A stretch of 64,000 nucleotides of DNA, taken from Chlorobium sp. (GTDB lineage Bacteria > Bacteroidota > Chlorobiia > Chlorobiales > Chlorobiaceae). This document shows positions 27,405-36,615 of the stretch, piece by piece. Made by a program: the position numbers and the translations under genes. Location of the stretch: assembly GCA_028280025.1 (NCBI GenBank), contig JANQMO010000039.1, positions 1-64,000 on the forward strand, given 5' to 3'. The stretch's first letter is position 1, and each line of letters begins with the position of its first letter. The notes under the pieces were generated by a model that made no database searches, had not been told where the DNA came from, and saw only the letters and a program-made list of their open reading frames with translations.

Positions 27405-27406
27405 AG

Positions 27407-27430
27407 AATTGTTGAGGTGTTGAGGTGTTC
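27407..27430. repeat. TTGTTGAAC-type 9-mer array, copy 3
   Basis: A short, partly decayed array (AATTGTTGAGGTGTTGAGGT) stands immediately upstream of the kdsB start codon. Confidence 0.65.
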
Positions 27431-27490
27431 GGTATTCGGAGAGAATGGTTGTTTTTTAAGGTGTAACGATAGCAGATACATTTGAAGGAG

Positions 27491-27534
27491 TTATATAGGT
27501 CCTATAGGTCATATGAGTCCTATAGGACCTATAA
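27491..27534. repeat. TATAGGACC-type 10-mer array, copy 2
   Basis: About four units (TATAGGTCCTATAGGTCATA, TGAGTCCTATAGGACCTATA) form a self-complementary tract between kdsB and dtd. An ATTCACCATTTACTATTCAC string follows at 27583-27620. Confidence 0.75.
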
Positions 27535-27618
27535 ATGATCAAGAACGATTCTCCACAAACTTTTCGCTCCAGGCAATTATCTTCCCATTCACCATTTACT
27601 ATTCACGAATCACGATCA

Positions 27619-28077
27619 TCACTCGTCACTACTCCCCGGTGTATCGACAATAAGCGTCACGGGGCCGTCATTGACGAGCCCGACCTCCATACCTGCGCCG
27701 AAAGAACCGGTCTCGATACAGAGCGAACACGAAGAACGGATGTGGTCGATAAATCTGTTGTAGGTTTCCCTGGCGTCATCGAAAGGAGCCGCGCCGGAAA
27801 AACCCGGCCTGTTACCCCGGGTTGTATCTGCATAAAGGGTGAACTGCGAGACGACCAGCACGCCTCCGCCGGTATCGAGAACGGAACAGTTCATTTTTCC
27901 CTTGCCGTCTTCGAATATCCGCATGTTGAGAATCTTGCCGGCCATCCAGGAAATCTCGCGGTCACCATCTGCAGCAGCAACACCGAGAAACACGAGAAGT
28001 CCCGCTCCTATACGGGAATACTCATTCCCGTCAACCTTTACCGAAGCTTCACGTACTCTTTGTATAACTGCTCTCAT
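27619..28077 (-). CDS. dtd: D-aminoacyl-tRNA deacylase
   Basis: Dtd removes D-amino acids, and mischarged glycine, from tRNA. The 152 aa protein opens MRAVIQRVREASVKVDG. It has the first active-site block VVSQFTLYADTTRGNRPGFS and the Gly-cisPro block LVNDGPVTLIVDTPG, both intact. The length is normal. It follows the broken DUF167 gene by 13 bases, in a probable gatC-DUF167-dtd transcript. Confidence 0.96.
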   Translation of the reverse strand: MRAVIQRVREASVKVDGNEYSRIGAGLLVFLGVAAADGDREISWMAGKILNMRIFEDGKGKMNCSVLDTGGGVLVVSQFTLYADTTRGNRPGFSGAAPFDDARETYNRFIDHIRSSCSLCIETGSFGAGMEVGLVNDGPVTLIVDTPGSSDE

Positions 28078-28090
28078 GATATGGCCGCCG

Positions 28091-28384
28091 TCAGATATAT
28101 GTATTCATTATCTCCAAAAACTCAGCAACTGAAAGGCCGTCGACTTTCACCTGCTTCTTTTTTCCCTTGAATCCGGCAACAATATGAACACGGTTACGGC
28201 TACACCGAGAAGACGGGAAAGATACCTGCAGCACTCCTTATCGGCCTCTCCTTCGACCGGCGGGAGCTTTGAGCATAACCTTGAGCATACCGTCAAGTTC
28301 ACCGGCAACCCTGCTTTTTGACGAACGCGGTCCGGCCGCAACAGAAAAAAGCACTGCCCCGTCTTTTTCTTCGACTGCCGGCAT
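28091..28384 (-). pseudogene. DUF167 (YggU-like) gene with two compensating frameshifts
   Basis: Reading from an ATG at 28384, the first frame gives a DUF167-like start (FSVAAGPRSSKSRVAGELDG, LKVMLKAP) and then stops. A +1 shift, at a CCC run near 28260, gives the middle (PPVEGEADKECCRYLSRLLG). A second shift near 28200 restores the first frame and yields SRNRVHIVAGFKGKKKQVKV and a tail to the TGA at 28091. Joined, the three pieces form one ordinary DUF167 domain of about 97 aa in correct order. One base appears inserted and one lost. Either the gene is a recent pseudogene or the sequence has two errors. It starts 14 bases after gatC. Confidence 0.75.
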
Positions 28385-28398
28385 CGCTGCTATCAGGT

Positions 28399-28686
28399 CT
28401 AGCCGATAACTTTCGGAACTCTGAAGAAACGATCGAGCCTGTCAGGCGCATTAAGGAGAGCGGTATCGTTGGAAATGGATTCCCGGCAAACATCATCGCG
28501 AAGAACATTCACTTCGTCATGGATGCTGCTGAGCGGTTCGATCCCGTCCGTATCGACTTCGTTCAGTTTTTCGACATAATGCAGTATGGCATTGAGCTCA
28601 CTGGTCATTTGCTTTTTTTCGTCGTCTGAAAACCTGAGCCTTGCAAGCTCGGCTATATAGACAACATCCTTTTCAGTAACGGACAT
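28399..28686 (-). CDS. gatC: Asp/Glu-tRNA(Asn/Gln) amidotransferase subunit C
   Basis: GatC stabilises the GatCAB amidotransferase that converts Glu-tRNA(Gln) or Asp-tRNA(Asn). The 95 aa protein has the typical start VTEKDVVYIAELARLRFSDD, a helical middle LNAILHYVEKLNEVDTDGIE with PLSSIHDEVNVLRDD, and the tail RFFRVPKVIG. gatA and gatB are elsewhere. A hairpin separates it from the upstream citrate synthase gene. Confidence 0.95.
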   Translation of the reverse strand: MSVTEKDVVYIAELARLRFSDDEKKQMTSELNAILHYVEKLNEVDTDGIEPLSSIHDEVNVLRDDVCRESISNDTALLNAPDRLDRFFRVPKVIG

Positions 28687-28715
28687 GGGTCGTACAGTTA
28701 GACATTCATAAACAG

Positions 28716-28745
28716 CAGCGTTCGGGCCCTTCTGCCTGAACGCTG
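28716..28745 (-). terminator. Hairpin terminator after citrate synthase gene
   Basis: CAGCGTTC and GAACGCTG form the stem, extended by a G-T pair and GG/CC around a short loop. On the minus strand it is followed by CTGTTTATG. It lies between the gltA stop and the gatC start and would insulate the two genes. Confidence 0.6.
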
Positions 28746-28768
28746 CAAAGATACGAAAAAGGGGGTGA

Positions 28769-30115
28769 TCACAATCTGCAGATACCGATTTTTTTCTCGA
28801 CCGGATAGGTCAGTTTCGGCCTTTCTTCGAGCGGAACGAAATCGCGCTTGTCGTCACCGAGATACATCTGGCGCGGACGGGAGATTTTCTGTTCTTCGTC
28901 ATCCATATGCTCCGACCACTGTGCAAGCCAGCCGGGAGTTCTGCCGATGGCAAAAAGAACGGGAAACATATCGAGCGGGAAACCCATTGCCTGATAGATC
29001 AGACCGGAATAAAAATCGACATTGGGATAGAGTTTCCTGCTGACAAAAAAATCATCTTCGAGAGCGATTTTCTCGAGTTCGAGCGCAATATCGAGAAGAG
29101 CGTTCCGTCCTGTTACCTCGAATACATCAAAGGCAATCTTCTTGATGATCTTGGCTCTCGGATCATAGTTTTTATACACCCTGTGCCCGAAACCCATCAG
29201 GCGCCCTTCACCCTCTTTTACCGATTTGATGAATCCCGGAACGTTATCGAGCGACCCGATACGTTCCAGCATGCGTATGACGGCTTCGTTCGCGCCGCCG
29301 TGCAACGGACCGTAAAGAGCCGCGCAGCCGGCTGCCAGAGCGGAATAAGGGTCTACCTGGGAGCTGCCTACAGAGCGGACGGCACTTGCCGAACAATTCT
29401 GTTCATGATCGGCATGCAGAATGAAGAGGACATCGAGCGCTTTTTCAAGCACCGGATCGGGAGAATATTTCAGTTCAGCCATCTTGAACATCATGGAAAG
29501 AAAATTCCCCGCGTAGCTCAACTCGTTATCAGGAAGCACGTAAGGAAATCCCATGCTGTGCCGGAAACTCATTGCCGCCAGGGTCGGCATTTTTCCAATC
29601 AGCCTCCGAACCTGCAGCCGTCTCGATTCCTTGTCGAAAATCCGTTTCGCATCCGGGTAAAATGTTGACAACGCACCGACCGTTCCCACCAGAATACCCA
29701 TCGGATGGCCATCGTAACGAAAACCGTCCATGAATTTCGTCAGGTTGGCATGAACCATTGTGTGCATCTGGATATTGTGCTTCCATGCCTCCAGCCGTTC
29801 CCTGTCCGGCAGTTCTCCTTTTATGAGCAGGTATGCCGTTTCAAGAAACGTGCTTTTTTCGGCAAGCTGCTCGATAGGATAGCCCCGGTATCGGAGAATC
29901 CCTTTTTCACCGTCTATATAGGTGATCATGCTTTTACAGGAAGCTGTATTCAAGTATCCCGGATCATAGCCGAGAAGTCCGAAGTCTTCATCATTCACCT
30001 TTATCTGCCGAAGAGCCATAGTACGTATCGTTCCGCATTCAACAGGAACCTCATAGGTTTTCCCGGTACGGTTATCCGTTATGGTCAGCGAGTTTTTCCC
30101 CTCGTTATTTGACAT
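28769..30115 (-). CDS. gltA: Citrate synthase
   Basis: The enzyme condenses acetyl-CoA and oxaloacetate. The 448 aa protein shows the catalytic His in LHADHEQNCSASAVR, the substrate loop GPLHGGANEAVI and the block LMGFGHRVYKNYDPRAK. DVDFYSGLIYQAMGF carries the catalytic Asp. The N-terminus (TDNRTGKTYEVPVECGTIRT) is the type found in longer, hexameric-type citrate synthases. In green sulfur bacteria the reductive TCA cycle uses ATP-citrate lyase for cleavage, yet a citrate synthase gene is known in the group. It is probably monocistronic. Confidence 0.96.
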   Translation of the reverse strand: MSNNEGKNSLTITDNRTGKTYEVPVECGTIRTMALRQIKVNDEDFGLLGYDPGYLNTASCKSMITYIDGEKGILRYRGYPIEQLAEKSTFLETAYLLIKGELPDRERLEAWKHNIQMHTMVHANLTKFMDGFRYDGHPMGILVGTVGALSTFYPDAKRIFDKESRRLQVRRLIGKMPTLAAMSFRHSMGFPYVLPDNELSYAGNFLSMMFKMAELKYSPDPVLEKALDVLFILHADHEQNCSASAVRSVGSSQVDPYSALAAGCAALYGPLHGGANEAVIRMLERIGSLDNVPGFIKSVKEGEGRLMGFGHRVYKNYDPRAKIIKKIAFDVFEVTGRNALLDIALELEKIALEDDFFVSRKLYPNVDFYSGLIYQAMGFPLDMFPVLFAIGRTPGWLAQWSEHMDDEEQKISRPRQMYLGDDKRDFVPLEERPKLTYPVEKKIGICRL

Positions 30116-30324
30116 GGTATCGTCAGTTTATGTTAGTGAGATGCTCATACAATGATGTCCTTTTGGAGCATACTACAGAAAAGAACATTCAATGCCGGTC
30201 GAGGCATCACGGAAAAGTTACAAAACACAATCGTGAAGTCTCCGGCAACAAAGACGGTTTCCTGAAAAAAGAACAGCAGGGGCAGGAAAAACCATTCCCG
30301 TTCAATGCAATCCCCATGACCGGC

Positions 30325-31857
30325 TTACCGGTACCGCCTGATCTCTCCGTTCCGTAAACGCTCGAAATACGAGTCGAGATCACGTTTGATATCGGGAGCG
30401 AAAAGATACAGACCGATGATGTTGGGAAACGACATGGCAAAAAACATCGCATCGGTAAAATCGACCACCGTACTGAGATCCATTGCAGAGCCGATAACGA
30501 TACAGCCGCAGATCAGAAGTTTATAACTGACATCGGAGACGCGGCTCTCTCCGAAAATATACGTCCAGGCTTTCAAACCGTAGTAGGACCATGAGATCAT
30601 CGTGGAAAAGGCAAACAGGACGACAGCGACAAAAAGAATGTAGGGAAACCAGGAGATCACCTGCTCGAACGCGCTGGATGTCAGTGCTATCCCGTCCCCG
30701 CCCTGATCGACATAGAGACCTGACAGAATAATGACAAGAGCCGTCATGGTACAGATAACCACAGTGTCGAGAAACGGCTCGAGCAGTGCGACAAGCCCCT
30801 CCGTAACAGGTTCGTCGGTCTTGACCGCTGAATGGGCGATCGGAGCGGATCCTATACCGGCTTCATTCGAGAAAGCAGCTCGTTTGATCCCCTGGATAAG
30901 CACGCCGATCACCCCGCCGTATACCGCTTCTGGAGCAAAAGCCCCGGTTATAATTGCGCTGAATGCTTCGGGGATCTTGTCGAAGCTTGAAAAAATGATG
31001 AACAGTGCCGCCGTGATATAGATTGCGACCATGAACGGCACCAGTTTCGAAGTCACCCTGACGATACTCCGAATACCTCCGATAATGACGACACCGACAA
31101 GCACAGCCATAAGCAGGCCGAAAAGCCAGCCCTGCTGATAGAGGAGGCTCTGCTCACCGCCTGTAGCGATGACCGTCTGTTTGAATGCCTGATTTGCCTG
31201 GAACATATTGCCGCCGCCGATCGACCCTCCTACACACATCAAGGCGAAGAAAAATCCGAGAGCCTTCCCGATCCGGGGAAACCCTTTTTCACCGAATCCT
31301 CTGCTGAGATAGTACATCGCCCCGCCTGAAACCGACCCGTCTTCATGTATTTTCCGGTACTTGACTCCGAGCGTGCATTCCACGAATTTCAGCGACATAC
31401 CGAAAAAGCCTCCAAGGATCATCCAGAACGTGGCTCCGGGACCGCCAAGAGTGATGGCAACAGCCACACCGGCGATATTACCGAGCCCCACCGTTGCCGA
31501 AAGGGCCGCCGTCAGCGCCTGAAAATGCGACACCTCCCCTTTCTGCTTGCCGGGCTCGTCATAGATGCCGCGGACAAGATCAATTGCATGCCGGAAGCCG
31601 CGAATATTGACGAACCACAAAAAAAGCGTCGCCGCGACTGCGGCAAGGAGCAGCCAGAGAACGACAAACGGCATCTTCGTTCCGCCTATCGGCACCGGAT
31701 AGAAAACGATACCGAACATGAAATCCGTCACCGGCGCCATGGCCTGGTTGATATACTGATCTATACCCGGATTACTGCTGTTCTCTGCAGAAAGAAGGGA
31801 GGGGCACAACAATACGCTACCGGCTGATCCGGCAAGTACGCGGAAACTTTTCTTCAT
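30325..31857 (-). CDS. Sodium:alanine/glycine symporter (AgcS family)
   Basis: This inner-membrane carrier takes up small neutral amino acids with Na+ or H+. The 510 aa protein has about 11 membrane spans. Family signatures include LTAALSATVGLGNIAGVAVA with GGPGATFWMI, and KRAAFSNEAGIGSAPIAHSA. An N-terminal hydrophobic stretch (residues 5-25) resembles a signal peptide, as in several AgcS proteins. The substrate is not determined by sequence. The 209-base spacer before citrate synthase shows no further gene. Confidence 0.92.
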   Translation of the reverse strand: MKKSFRVLAGSAGSVLLCPSLLSAENSSNPGIDQYINQAMAPVTDFMFGIVFYPVPIGGTKMPFVVLWLLLAAVAATLFLWFVNIRGFRHAIDLVRGIYDEPGKQKGEVSHFQALTAALSATVGLGNIAGVAVAITLGGPGATFWMILGGFFGMSLKFVECTLGVKYRKIHEDGSVSGGAMYYLSRGFGEKGFPRIGKALGFFFALMCVGGSIGGGNMFQANQAFKQTVIATGGEQSLLYQQGWLFGLLMAVLVGVVIIGGIRSIVRVTSKLVPFMVAIYITAALFIIFSSFDKIPEAFSAIITGAFAPEAVYGGVIGVLIQGIKRAAFSNEAGIGSAPIAHSAVKTDEPVTEGLVALLEPFLDTVVICTMTALVIILSGLYVDQGGDGIALTSSAFEQVISWFPYILFVAVVLFAFSTMISWSYYGLKAWTYIFGESRVSDVSYKLLICGCIVIGSAMDLSTVVDFTDAMFFAMSFPNIIGLYLFAPDIKRDLDSYFERLRNGEIRRYR

Positions 31858-32017
31858 ACCTCAAGGAGATGGTTGCACGGCCGAAAAGGTCCGATACAGA
31901 TCACAGACCACCCGGCCTTGTAACAAGGTCGAAATATTGAATATAACAGAAAATCGAAGGAAATAGTGTTTGGATAATTACGCAAAGGTACCTACATTTG
32001 TACCTCATTGGTCGCAA

Positions 32018-32092
32018 GGAGCTGTAGCTCAGTTTGGTTAGAGCGCCTGCCTGTCACGCAGGAGGCCGCGGGTTCGAGTCCCGTCAGCTCCG
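32018..32092 (+). tRNA. tRNA-Asp (anticodon GTC)
   Basis: The sequence folds into a cloverleaf. The acceptor stem GGAGCTG (32018-32024) pairs fully with CAGCTCC (32085-32091), with discriminator G at 32092. The D-arm region is TAGCTCAGTTTGGTTAGAGC. The anticodon arm is CCTGC-CTGTCAC-GCAGG, giving GTC for Asp, and the T-loop is GGTTCGAGTCC. CCA is not encoded. A lone tRNA; no integrase or attachment repeat was seen beside it. Confidence 0.96.
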
Positions 32093-32203
32093 CAAATTCC
32101 CCGCCGGTTCACGCTCTTCCCAGTCCATGGTTACTCCTGCGTCCTGACCGCAACACAAGCTCCGCTTACAGCATCAGAAACAGGCAATGGCCATATCCGC
32201 CCT

Positions 32204-32947
32204 TCACTGCTTCCGTCTTTTGTCTTTGAGGTAGATAGACTTTGAATGCCCGTCGGAAACGGGACGTTCATCCAGATCAAAAAGTTTGGTCGCCTTTACC
32301 AGTTCGTAGAGCTTGCCGTAACCGTAGTTGCGCGGATCGAATTCAGGGGACTGCTTGGCGATCGTTCCGCCGACAGTTGCAAGATGAGCCCATCCGGCCT
32401 CGTCAGATGCCGATTCAACCGCATTCCTCAGAAGCCGTACAAGCCGGGTATCCTTTTTGAGTTCGGCGGTTGTTTTCTTTTTTATGACATCCGATTCACT
32501 TGTTTTTTCCCGAAGCACCTCTGTGTAGATGAACTTGTCACATGCGGACACAAACGGTGACGGGGTCTTTTTTTCTCCGAATCCGTAAACCAGGAGGCCC
32601 GACTCGCGGATCCGGGAAGCGAGCTTGGTGAAATCGCTGTCACTCGAAACAATGCAGAAACCATCGAACTTGCCTGTATACAACAGGTCCATGGCATCGA
32701 TGATCATTGCGCTGTCAGTCGCGTTTTTGCCCCGCGTGTAGCCGAACTGCTGAATCGGCTGTATGGAATGCTCGAGCAGAACCTCTTTCCACCCGCGAAG
32801 GGCCTGTGAGGTCCAGTCTCCGTAAATCCTCCTGACGCTTGCTGTACCGTATTTGGCAATTTCGGCAAGCAGGCCGTCGACAATCGAAGCCTGGGTGTTA
32901 TCGGCATCAATAAGTACTGCAAGCCGCTCGGTTTTCTCGGTAGCCAT
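32204..32947 (-). CDS. NYN domain protein with OST-HTH (LOTUS) tail
   Basis: The N-terminal two thirds is a NYN/PIN-like nuclease domain (LabA/DUF88 type). LAVLIDADNTQAS, ATDSAMIIDAMDLLY and CIVSSDSDFTKLASRI supply the acidic residues expected to bind metal. The C-terminal part, from about residue 165 (LKKDTRLVRLLRNAVESASD) to NYGYGKLYELVKATKLFDL, matches the OST-HTH/LOTUS domain, a proposed RNA-binding module. The protein is about 247 aa from the ATG at 32947; the frame continues upstream without homology. It is probably a cytoplasmic RNA-processing factor, with target unknown. Confidence 0.9.
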   Translation of the reverse strand: MATEKTERLAVLIDADNTQASIVDGLLAEIAKYGTASVRRIYGDWTSQALRGWKEVLLEHSIQPIQQFGYTRGKNATDSAMIIDAMDLLYTGKFDGFCIVSSDSDFTKLASRIRESGLLVYGFGEKKTPSPFVSACDKFIYTEVLREKTSESDVIKKKTTAELKKDTRLVRLLRNAVESASDEAGWAHLATVGGTIAKQSPEFDPRNYGYGKLYELVKATKLFDLDERPVSDGHSKSIYLKDKRRKQ

Positions 32948-33058
32948 GGTTTTTCTACTGGTTGCGTTTTTTGCTGTATCCCGCTGCCATAGACATAGTA
33001 ACACCCTGCCGTACCGTTTCAAACCGGTTCGGCTTTTTTTCTTTCAGTTGCAGAGGAT

Positions 33059-35242
33059 TCAAAACGATTGGCGCTTCAGGAGAAGCGAGCTCAGAACAAC
33101 ACTCACCGAACTCAGTGCCATGGCGCCGCCGGCAATCATCGGGTTGAGCAGCCATCCCGTCAAGGGGTACAGCACACCTGCCGCCACAGGAATGCCGACG
33201 ACATTGTAGAAAAGCGCCCAGAACATATTCAGCCGGATACGGTTCAGGGTGATACTGCTGAGCTTGATAGCCCGGGAAAGCAGTGAAAGGTCGTTGCGCA
33301 TAAGCACAACGTCACCTGTATCCATCGCGATATCCGTCCCGGACCCCATAGCTATCCCGATATCTGCCTGGGCAAGAGCCGGCGCATCATTGATCCCGTC
33401 ACCGACCATGGCGACCTTTCGCGATTTCTGCGCCTCCCTGACAAAGGCTGCTTTATGGCCGGGCAAGACGCCCGCCCTGATCGATGAAATACCGGTCCTC
33501 GCGGCAATCGCACGGGCAACGCGCTCGTTGTCGCCTGTTATCATGGATGTTGTAATCCCCATTGCATGCAGGCTTTTGACTGCCTCGGCCGCTTCAGGGC
33601 GGATCGTATCACTTAATGCAAAAAGCGCAAGAACGCTGCTTTCAGACGCAAGAGCAATCACACTCTGGCCCTCAGCTTCCAACTCTTCGGCCTTGCGGCC
33701 CAATGAACCAGCTTCTATTCCGTTCTCACCGATAAAACGCACCGAACCGATACGGTAGCGCTCACTCCCGATCATAGCGGCAACACCCTTGCCAGTATAG
33801 GACGTAAATGCATTCGCTTCGGGAAAAGAAATTCCTTCCGATCGGGCTTTTTCGACAATGGCTTTGGCCAGCGGATGTTCGGAACCCTGTTCGAGACCGG
33901 CGGCAATACTCAAACTCTCTGTCACACTGACACCCTCGCCGGCCACGATTCCGGTCACCGCCGGCAGAGCCTTCGTCAAGGTTCCTGTTTTGTCAAACAT
34001 TACATGCCCAACGCTTCCCGCCCTTTCAAGAGCGTCGCCGCTTTTTATCAGAATGCCCGCCCTGGCCCCCATGCCCGTCCCGACCATAATCGCCGTCGGC
34101 GTCGCAAGACCCAGCGCGCAAGGACAGGCGATCACCAGAACCGATACGGCAGCAACAACTGCGAAATCGATGGAGAAACCGGGAATGAACAGCCAGACGA
34201 AAAACGTTATGCAGGAGATTAGAAGTACTGCCGGAACGAAGCGGGAGGCGACCCTGTCGGCAAATCGCTGCACCGGCGCTTTTTTCATCTGGGCATCCTC
34301 CACAAGCCGGATGATCTGAGCAAGCATGGTTTCCGATCCTGTATGGGTAACGCGCATCGTGAAACTCCCTTCCCTGTTCACGGTCGAGCCGATAACAGCG
34401 TCCCCTTCCTTTCTCGACAGGGGAACGCTTTCCCCGGTTACCATACTTTCATCGATCGTCGATTCACCTTTGACAATCTCGCCGTCAACAGGAACTTTCT
34501 CGCCGGGACGGACAACAAGCATATCGCCCGGGTCTATCTCCGCGACCGGAACACGGACTTCGACCCCGTTTCTGATAACAGACGCCTCCCTGGGGAAAAG
34601 GTCATGAAGTTTTCTTATCGCTTCAGACGTTCTGTGCATCGATATAGACTCGAGATATTTTCCGAAGACAACCAGCGTTATCAGCACTGCCGAAGCCTCG
34701 AAATACTGATGCTCTCCTTCGGTAAAAAGAACAAGGTAGAGAGAATAGAAGTACGCGGCACTCGTTCCCAGAGCGATTAAGGTATCCATATTCGAAGAGC
34801 GGTTCTGCAGTGCAGCCCATGCCCCCCTGTAAAATTGCATACCGACATAGAACTGCACCGGCGTTGCAAGAAACCAGAGAATGTAGCCCTGACCGGGAAC
34901 AGGATCACGCATGAAAAACATGCTCAGCACAAATGCCGGAACAGCGAACAATGCGCCGAAAAGGAGGCGCCTTCGAAGTCCGCGAAGCTCATCGGTGTAG
35001 GCATCTTCGTCTTCAGAAACATCCTCCGTTTCTATGAGACGGGCGCCGTATCCTTTTTCTTCCACCTCCCCGGCAAGCGTCAATGGATCGGTCACTTCCG
35101 GATCATAGGTGACCGAAGCCTTGCCCGCTGCAAAATTGACAACTGCAGAATCGACACCCGCAGACCGTGAAAGCGCTTTCTCAACCAGCTTTACACAGCT
35201 CTCGCAGTGCATGCCGGTTATTTTTATGTCCGCATGATCCAT
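33059..35242 (-). CDS. copA: Copper-translocating P1B-type ATPase (CopA-like)
   Basis: This inner-membrane pump exports Cu(I). The 727 aa protein has one N-terminal HMA domain with KITGMHCESCVKLVE, then eight membrane spans. The copper-site motif CPC lies in VIACPCALGLATPTAIM. The phosphorylation loop is MFDKTGTLTKALP, the TGES motif MVTGESVPLSRKEGD and the hinge VAMVGDGINDAPALAQADIG. The conserved N-domain HP is in GSEHPLAKAI. All catalytic residues are intact. The copZ-like gene lies two bases upstream, so one copper-export operon is likely. Silver may also be a substrate. Confidence 0.95.
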   Translation of the reverse strand: MDHADIKITGMHCESCVKLVEKALSRSAGVDSAVVNFAAGKASVTYDPEVTDPLTLAGEVEEKGYGARLIETEDVSEDEDAYTDELRGLRRRLLFGALFAVPAFVLSMFFMRDPVPGQGYILWFLATPVQFYVGMQFYRGAWAALQNRSSNMDTLIALGTSAAYFYSLYLVLFTEGEHQYFEASAVLITLVVFGKYLESISMHRTSEAIRKLHDLFPREASVIRNGVEVRVPVAEIDPGDMLVVRPGEKVPVDGEIVKGESTIDESMVTGESVPLSRKEGDAVIGSTVNREGSFTMRVTHTGSETMLAQIIRLVEDAQMKKAPVQRFADRVASRFVPAVLLISCITFFVWLFIPGFSIDFAVVAAVSVLVIACPCALGLATPTAIMVGTGMGARAGILIKSGDALERAGSVGHVMFDKTGTLTKALPAVTGIVAGEGVSVTESLSIAAGLEQGSEHPLAKAIVEKARSEGISFPEANAFTSYTGKGVAAMIGSERYRIGSVRFIGENGIEAGSLGRKAEELEAEGQSVIALASESSVLALFALSDTIRPEAAEAVKSLHAMGITTSMITGDNERVARAIAARTGISSIRAGVLPGHKAAFVREAQKSRKVAMVGDGINDAPALAQADIGIAMGSGTDIAMDTGDVVLMRNDLSLLSRAIKLSSITLNRIRLNMFWALFYNVVGIPVAAGVLYPLTGWLLNPMIAGGAMALSSVSVVLSSLLLKRQSF

Positions 35243-35244
35243 AG

Positions 35245-35454
35245 CTATACTGAAACGGTATACCCTTCTTTCTCAATCGCGGCTTTGAGCGCTTCCACAG
35301 TGATCCGGTTGTCGTCATACACCACCTTCACCGTTCCCAGAGACCTGGTAACCTGAACGCTCTCGACACCGCCAAGTTCCATGAGCACTTCTCCTACCAG
35401 CGACTCACAGCTCGCACAGTGCATACCCTGTACGCCTATTGTAATGGTTTTCAT
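35245..35454 (-). CDS. CopZ-like heavy-metal-associated domain protein
   Basis: The protein (69 aa) is a single HMA domain with GVQGMHCASCESLVGEVL, whose CXXC binds Cu(I). It should act as a cytoplasmic copper chaperone that loads the adjacent ATPase. The stop codon is two bases from the copA ATG, which implies co-translation. The full beta-alpha-beta-beta-alpha-beta length is present. Confidence 0.92.
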   Translation of the reverse strand: MKTITIGVQGMHCASCESLVGEVLMELGGVESVQVTRSLGTVKVVYDDNRITVEALKAAIEKEGYTVSV

Positions 35455-35503
35455 TGCTTTTGCTGTTTTACTGTTTCATCGATAAGTTCCTGTTAACAAC
35501 GTA

Positions 35504-36379
35504 TTACAACATGTCTTTACTGCAATCATGCATACGGTAACGGCGGAATGCATGCGGAAAACTGCGGGATGCATAACAATACATACAGCCGTGAAGACAG
35601 GTTCCGTACCGTCCGATATCGACACTTCTTATGCACCGGCAGTCCTTCGGCTGCCCGGGATCCTTCCTTGCCGAAAGCTCAAGCCCGAAAAGGCGTTTCA
35701 ACCGTTTCTCATCAATACATTTTCCTTCTCCTGCTTCTGTGCCGCATTTTCTTCTGCCGCAGAACTGCATGGCAATTCCGGCCGAGGCTGCTGTTTCGGC
35801 AAACATATTGACGATCACCTCTCTTTCAGAAGCCGAGGGATCGGCATATCCGCATCTCGAAAGTTCCGCATGAATGTGCCGGTACGTTTTTACAAAGTTT
35901 ATGACGACGCTTTTCGTTCCTTCGGATAGCCTTTGTGCGAGTTTTGTAAAGTTGCGTCTGTGATAGCCTGCATCGAGGTCCGGAGTGAGAACAACAGGAT
36001 CGTAACGCCATATGACCCTTTCAGGCCCGATGCGTTCGGCAAGGAAGAGAAAGTCATCGATGCTTTCAGCAGAAGACGGCAGACCGGGCTCATACCTTTT
36101 CGGATACCCGGTAATCGTGTAGAGGAAATAATAGTTGTGCCCCCCGCCGTCGATTTCGGCAAGGAAAGGGCGTAGCGGCCTGGCGTTTCGCGTCCAGAAA
36201 ACAAATGCGGCAACATCTTCCCGACGAAGAGAGACCTCTTTGATCTGTGACGGATTGAAGGGATTGGCGACCCTGCAGAATCCCTCCCGGATCCTGTGAG
36301 CGAACCATTCGGCATAAAAAGCCGGAATATCGGTTCTCCTGCTGGCCGAAACAATATGAGTGCCCCTTTCGAATAGCAT
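35504..36379 (-). CDS. DUF1848 family protein with C-terminal Cys cluster
   Basis: The protein (about 291 aa from the ATG at 36379) matches DUF1848: it opens IVSASRRTDIPAFYAEWFAH and has ANPFNPSQIKEVSLRREDV with FVFWTRNARPL and VIWRYDPVVLTPD. The C-terminus holds CRCIRSVDIGRYGTCLHGC followed by MYCYA, a cysteine cluster that could carry an iron-sulfur centre as in radical SAM-like proteins. That is inference; the classic CXXXCXXC motif is not at the N-terminus. It lies 49 bases upstream of the copZ-like gene on the same strand. No function is established. Confidence 0.8.
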   Translation of the reverse strand: MLFERGTHIVSASRRTDIPAFYAEWFAHRIREGFCRVANPFNPSQIKEVSLRREDVAAFVFWTRNARPLRPFLAEIDGGGHNYYFLYTITGYPKRYEPGLPSSAESIDDFLFLAERIGPERVIWRYDPVVLTPDLDAGYHRRNFTKLAQRLSEGTKSVVINFVKTYRHIHAELSRCGYADPSASEREVIVNMFAETAASAGIAMQFCGRRKCGTEAGEGKCIDEKRLKRLFGLELSARKDPGQPKDCRCIRSVDIGRYGTCLHGCMYCYASRSFPHAFRRYRMHDCSKDML

Positions 36380-36615
36380 GCTTCTTCGGATCAATACCTG
36401 CCTCCTGATCCGGTATCCGCTTGCGGAACCATGGCAAGCCGTACATCAACCAGGGAGCTCAAGACGACGTCCTGACCAGGGATTCGCGCAACGGGACACC
36501 GTTACCCTGAAAGCCGTAATTATTCAATCATCACAGATATATGTATATATTGATGAATGTACTCCGGACCGAACAACCGTAATGGATGACACGTGTATCG
36601 TAACAACCGACCATT

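Noticed and set aside
31981..32092. Integration site at tRNA-Asp
   Set aside because: No integrase gene and no second copy of the tRNA 3' end were seen nearby; downstream genes look like ordinary chromosome.
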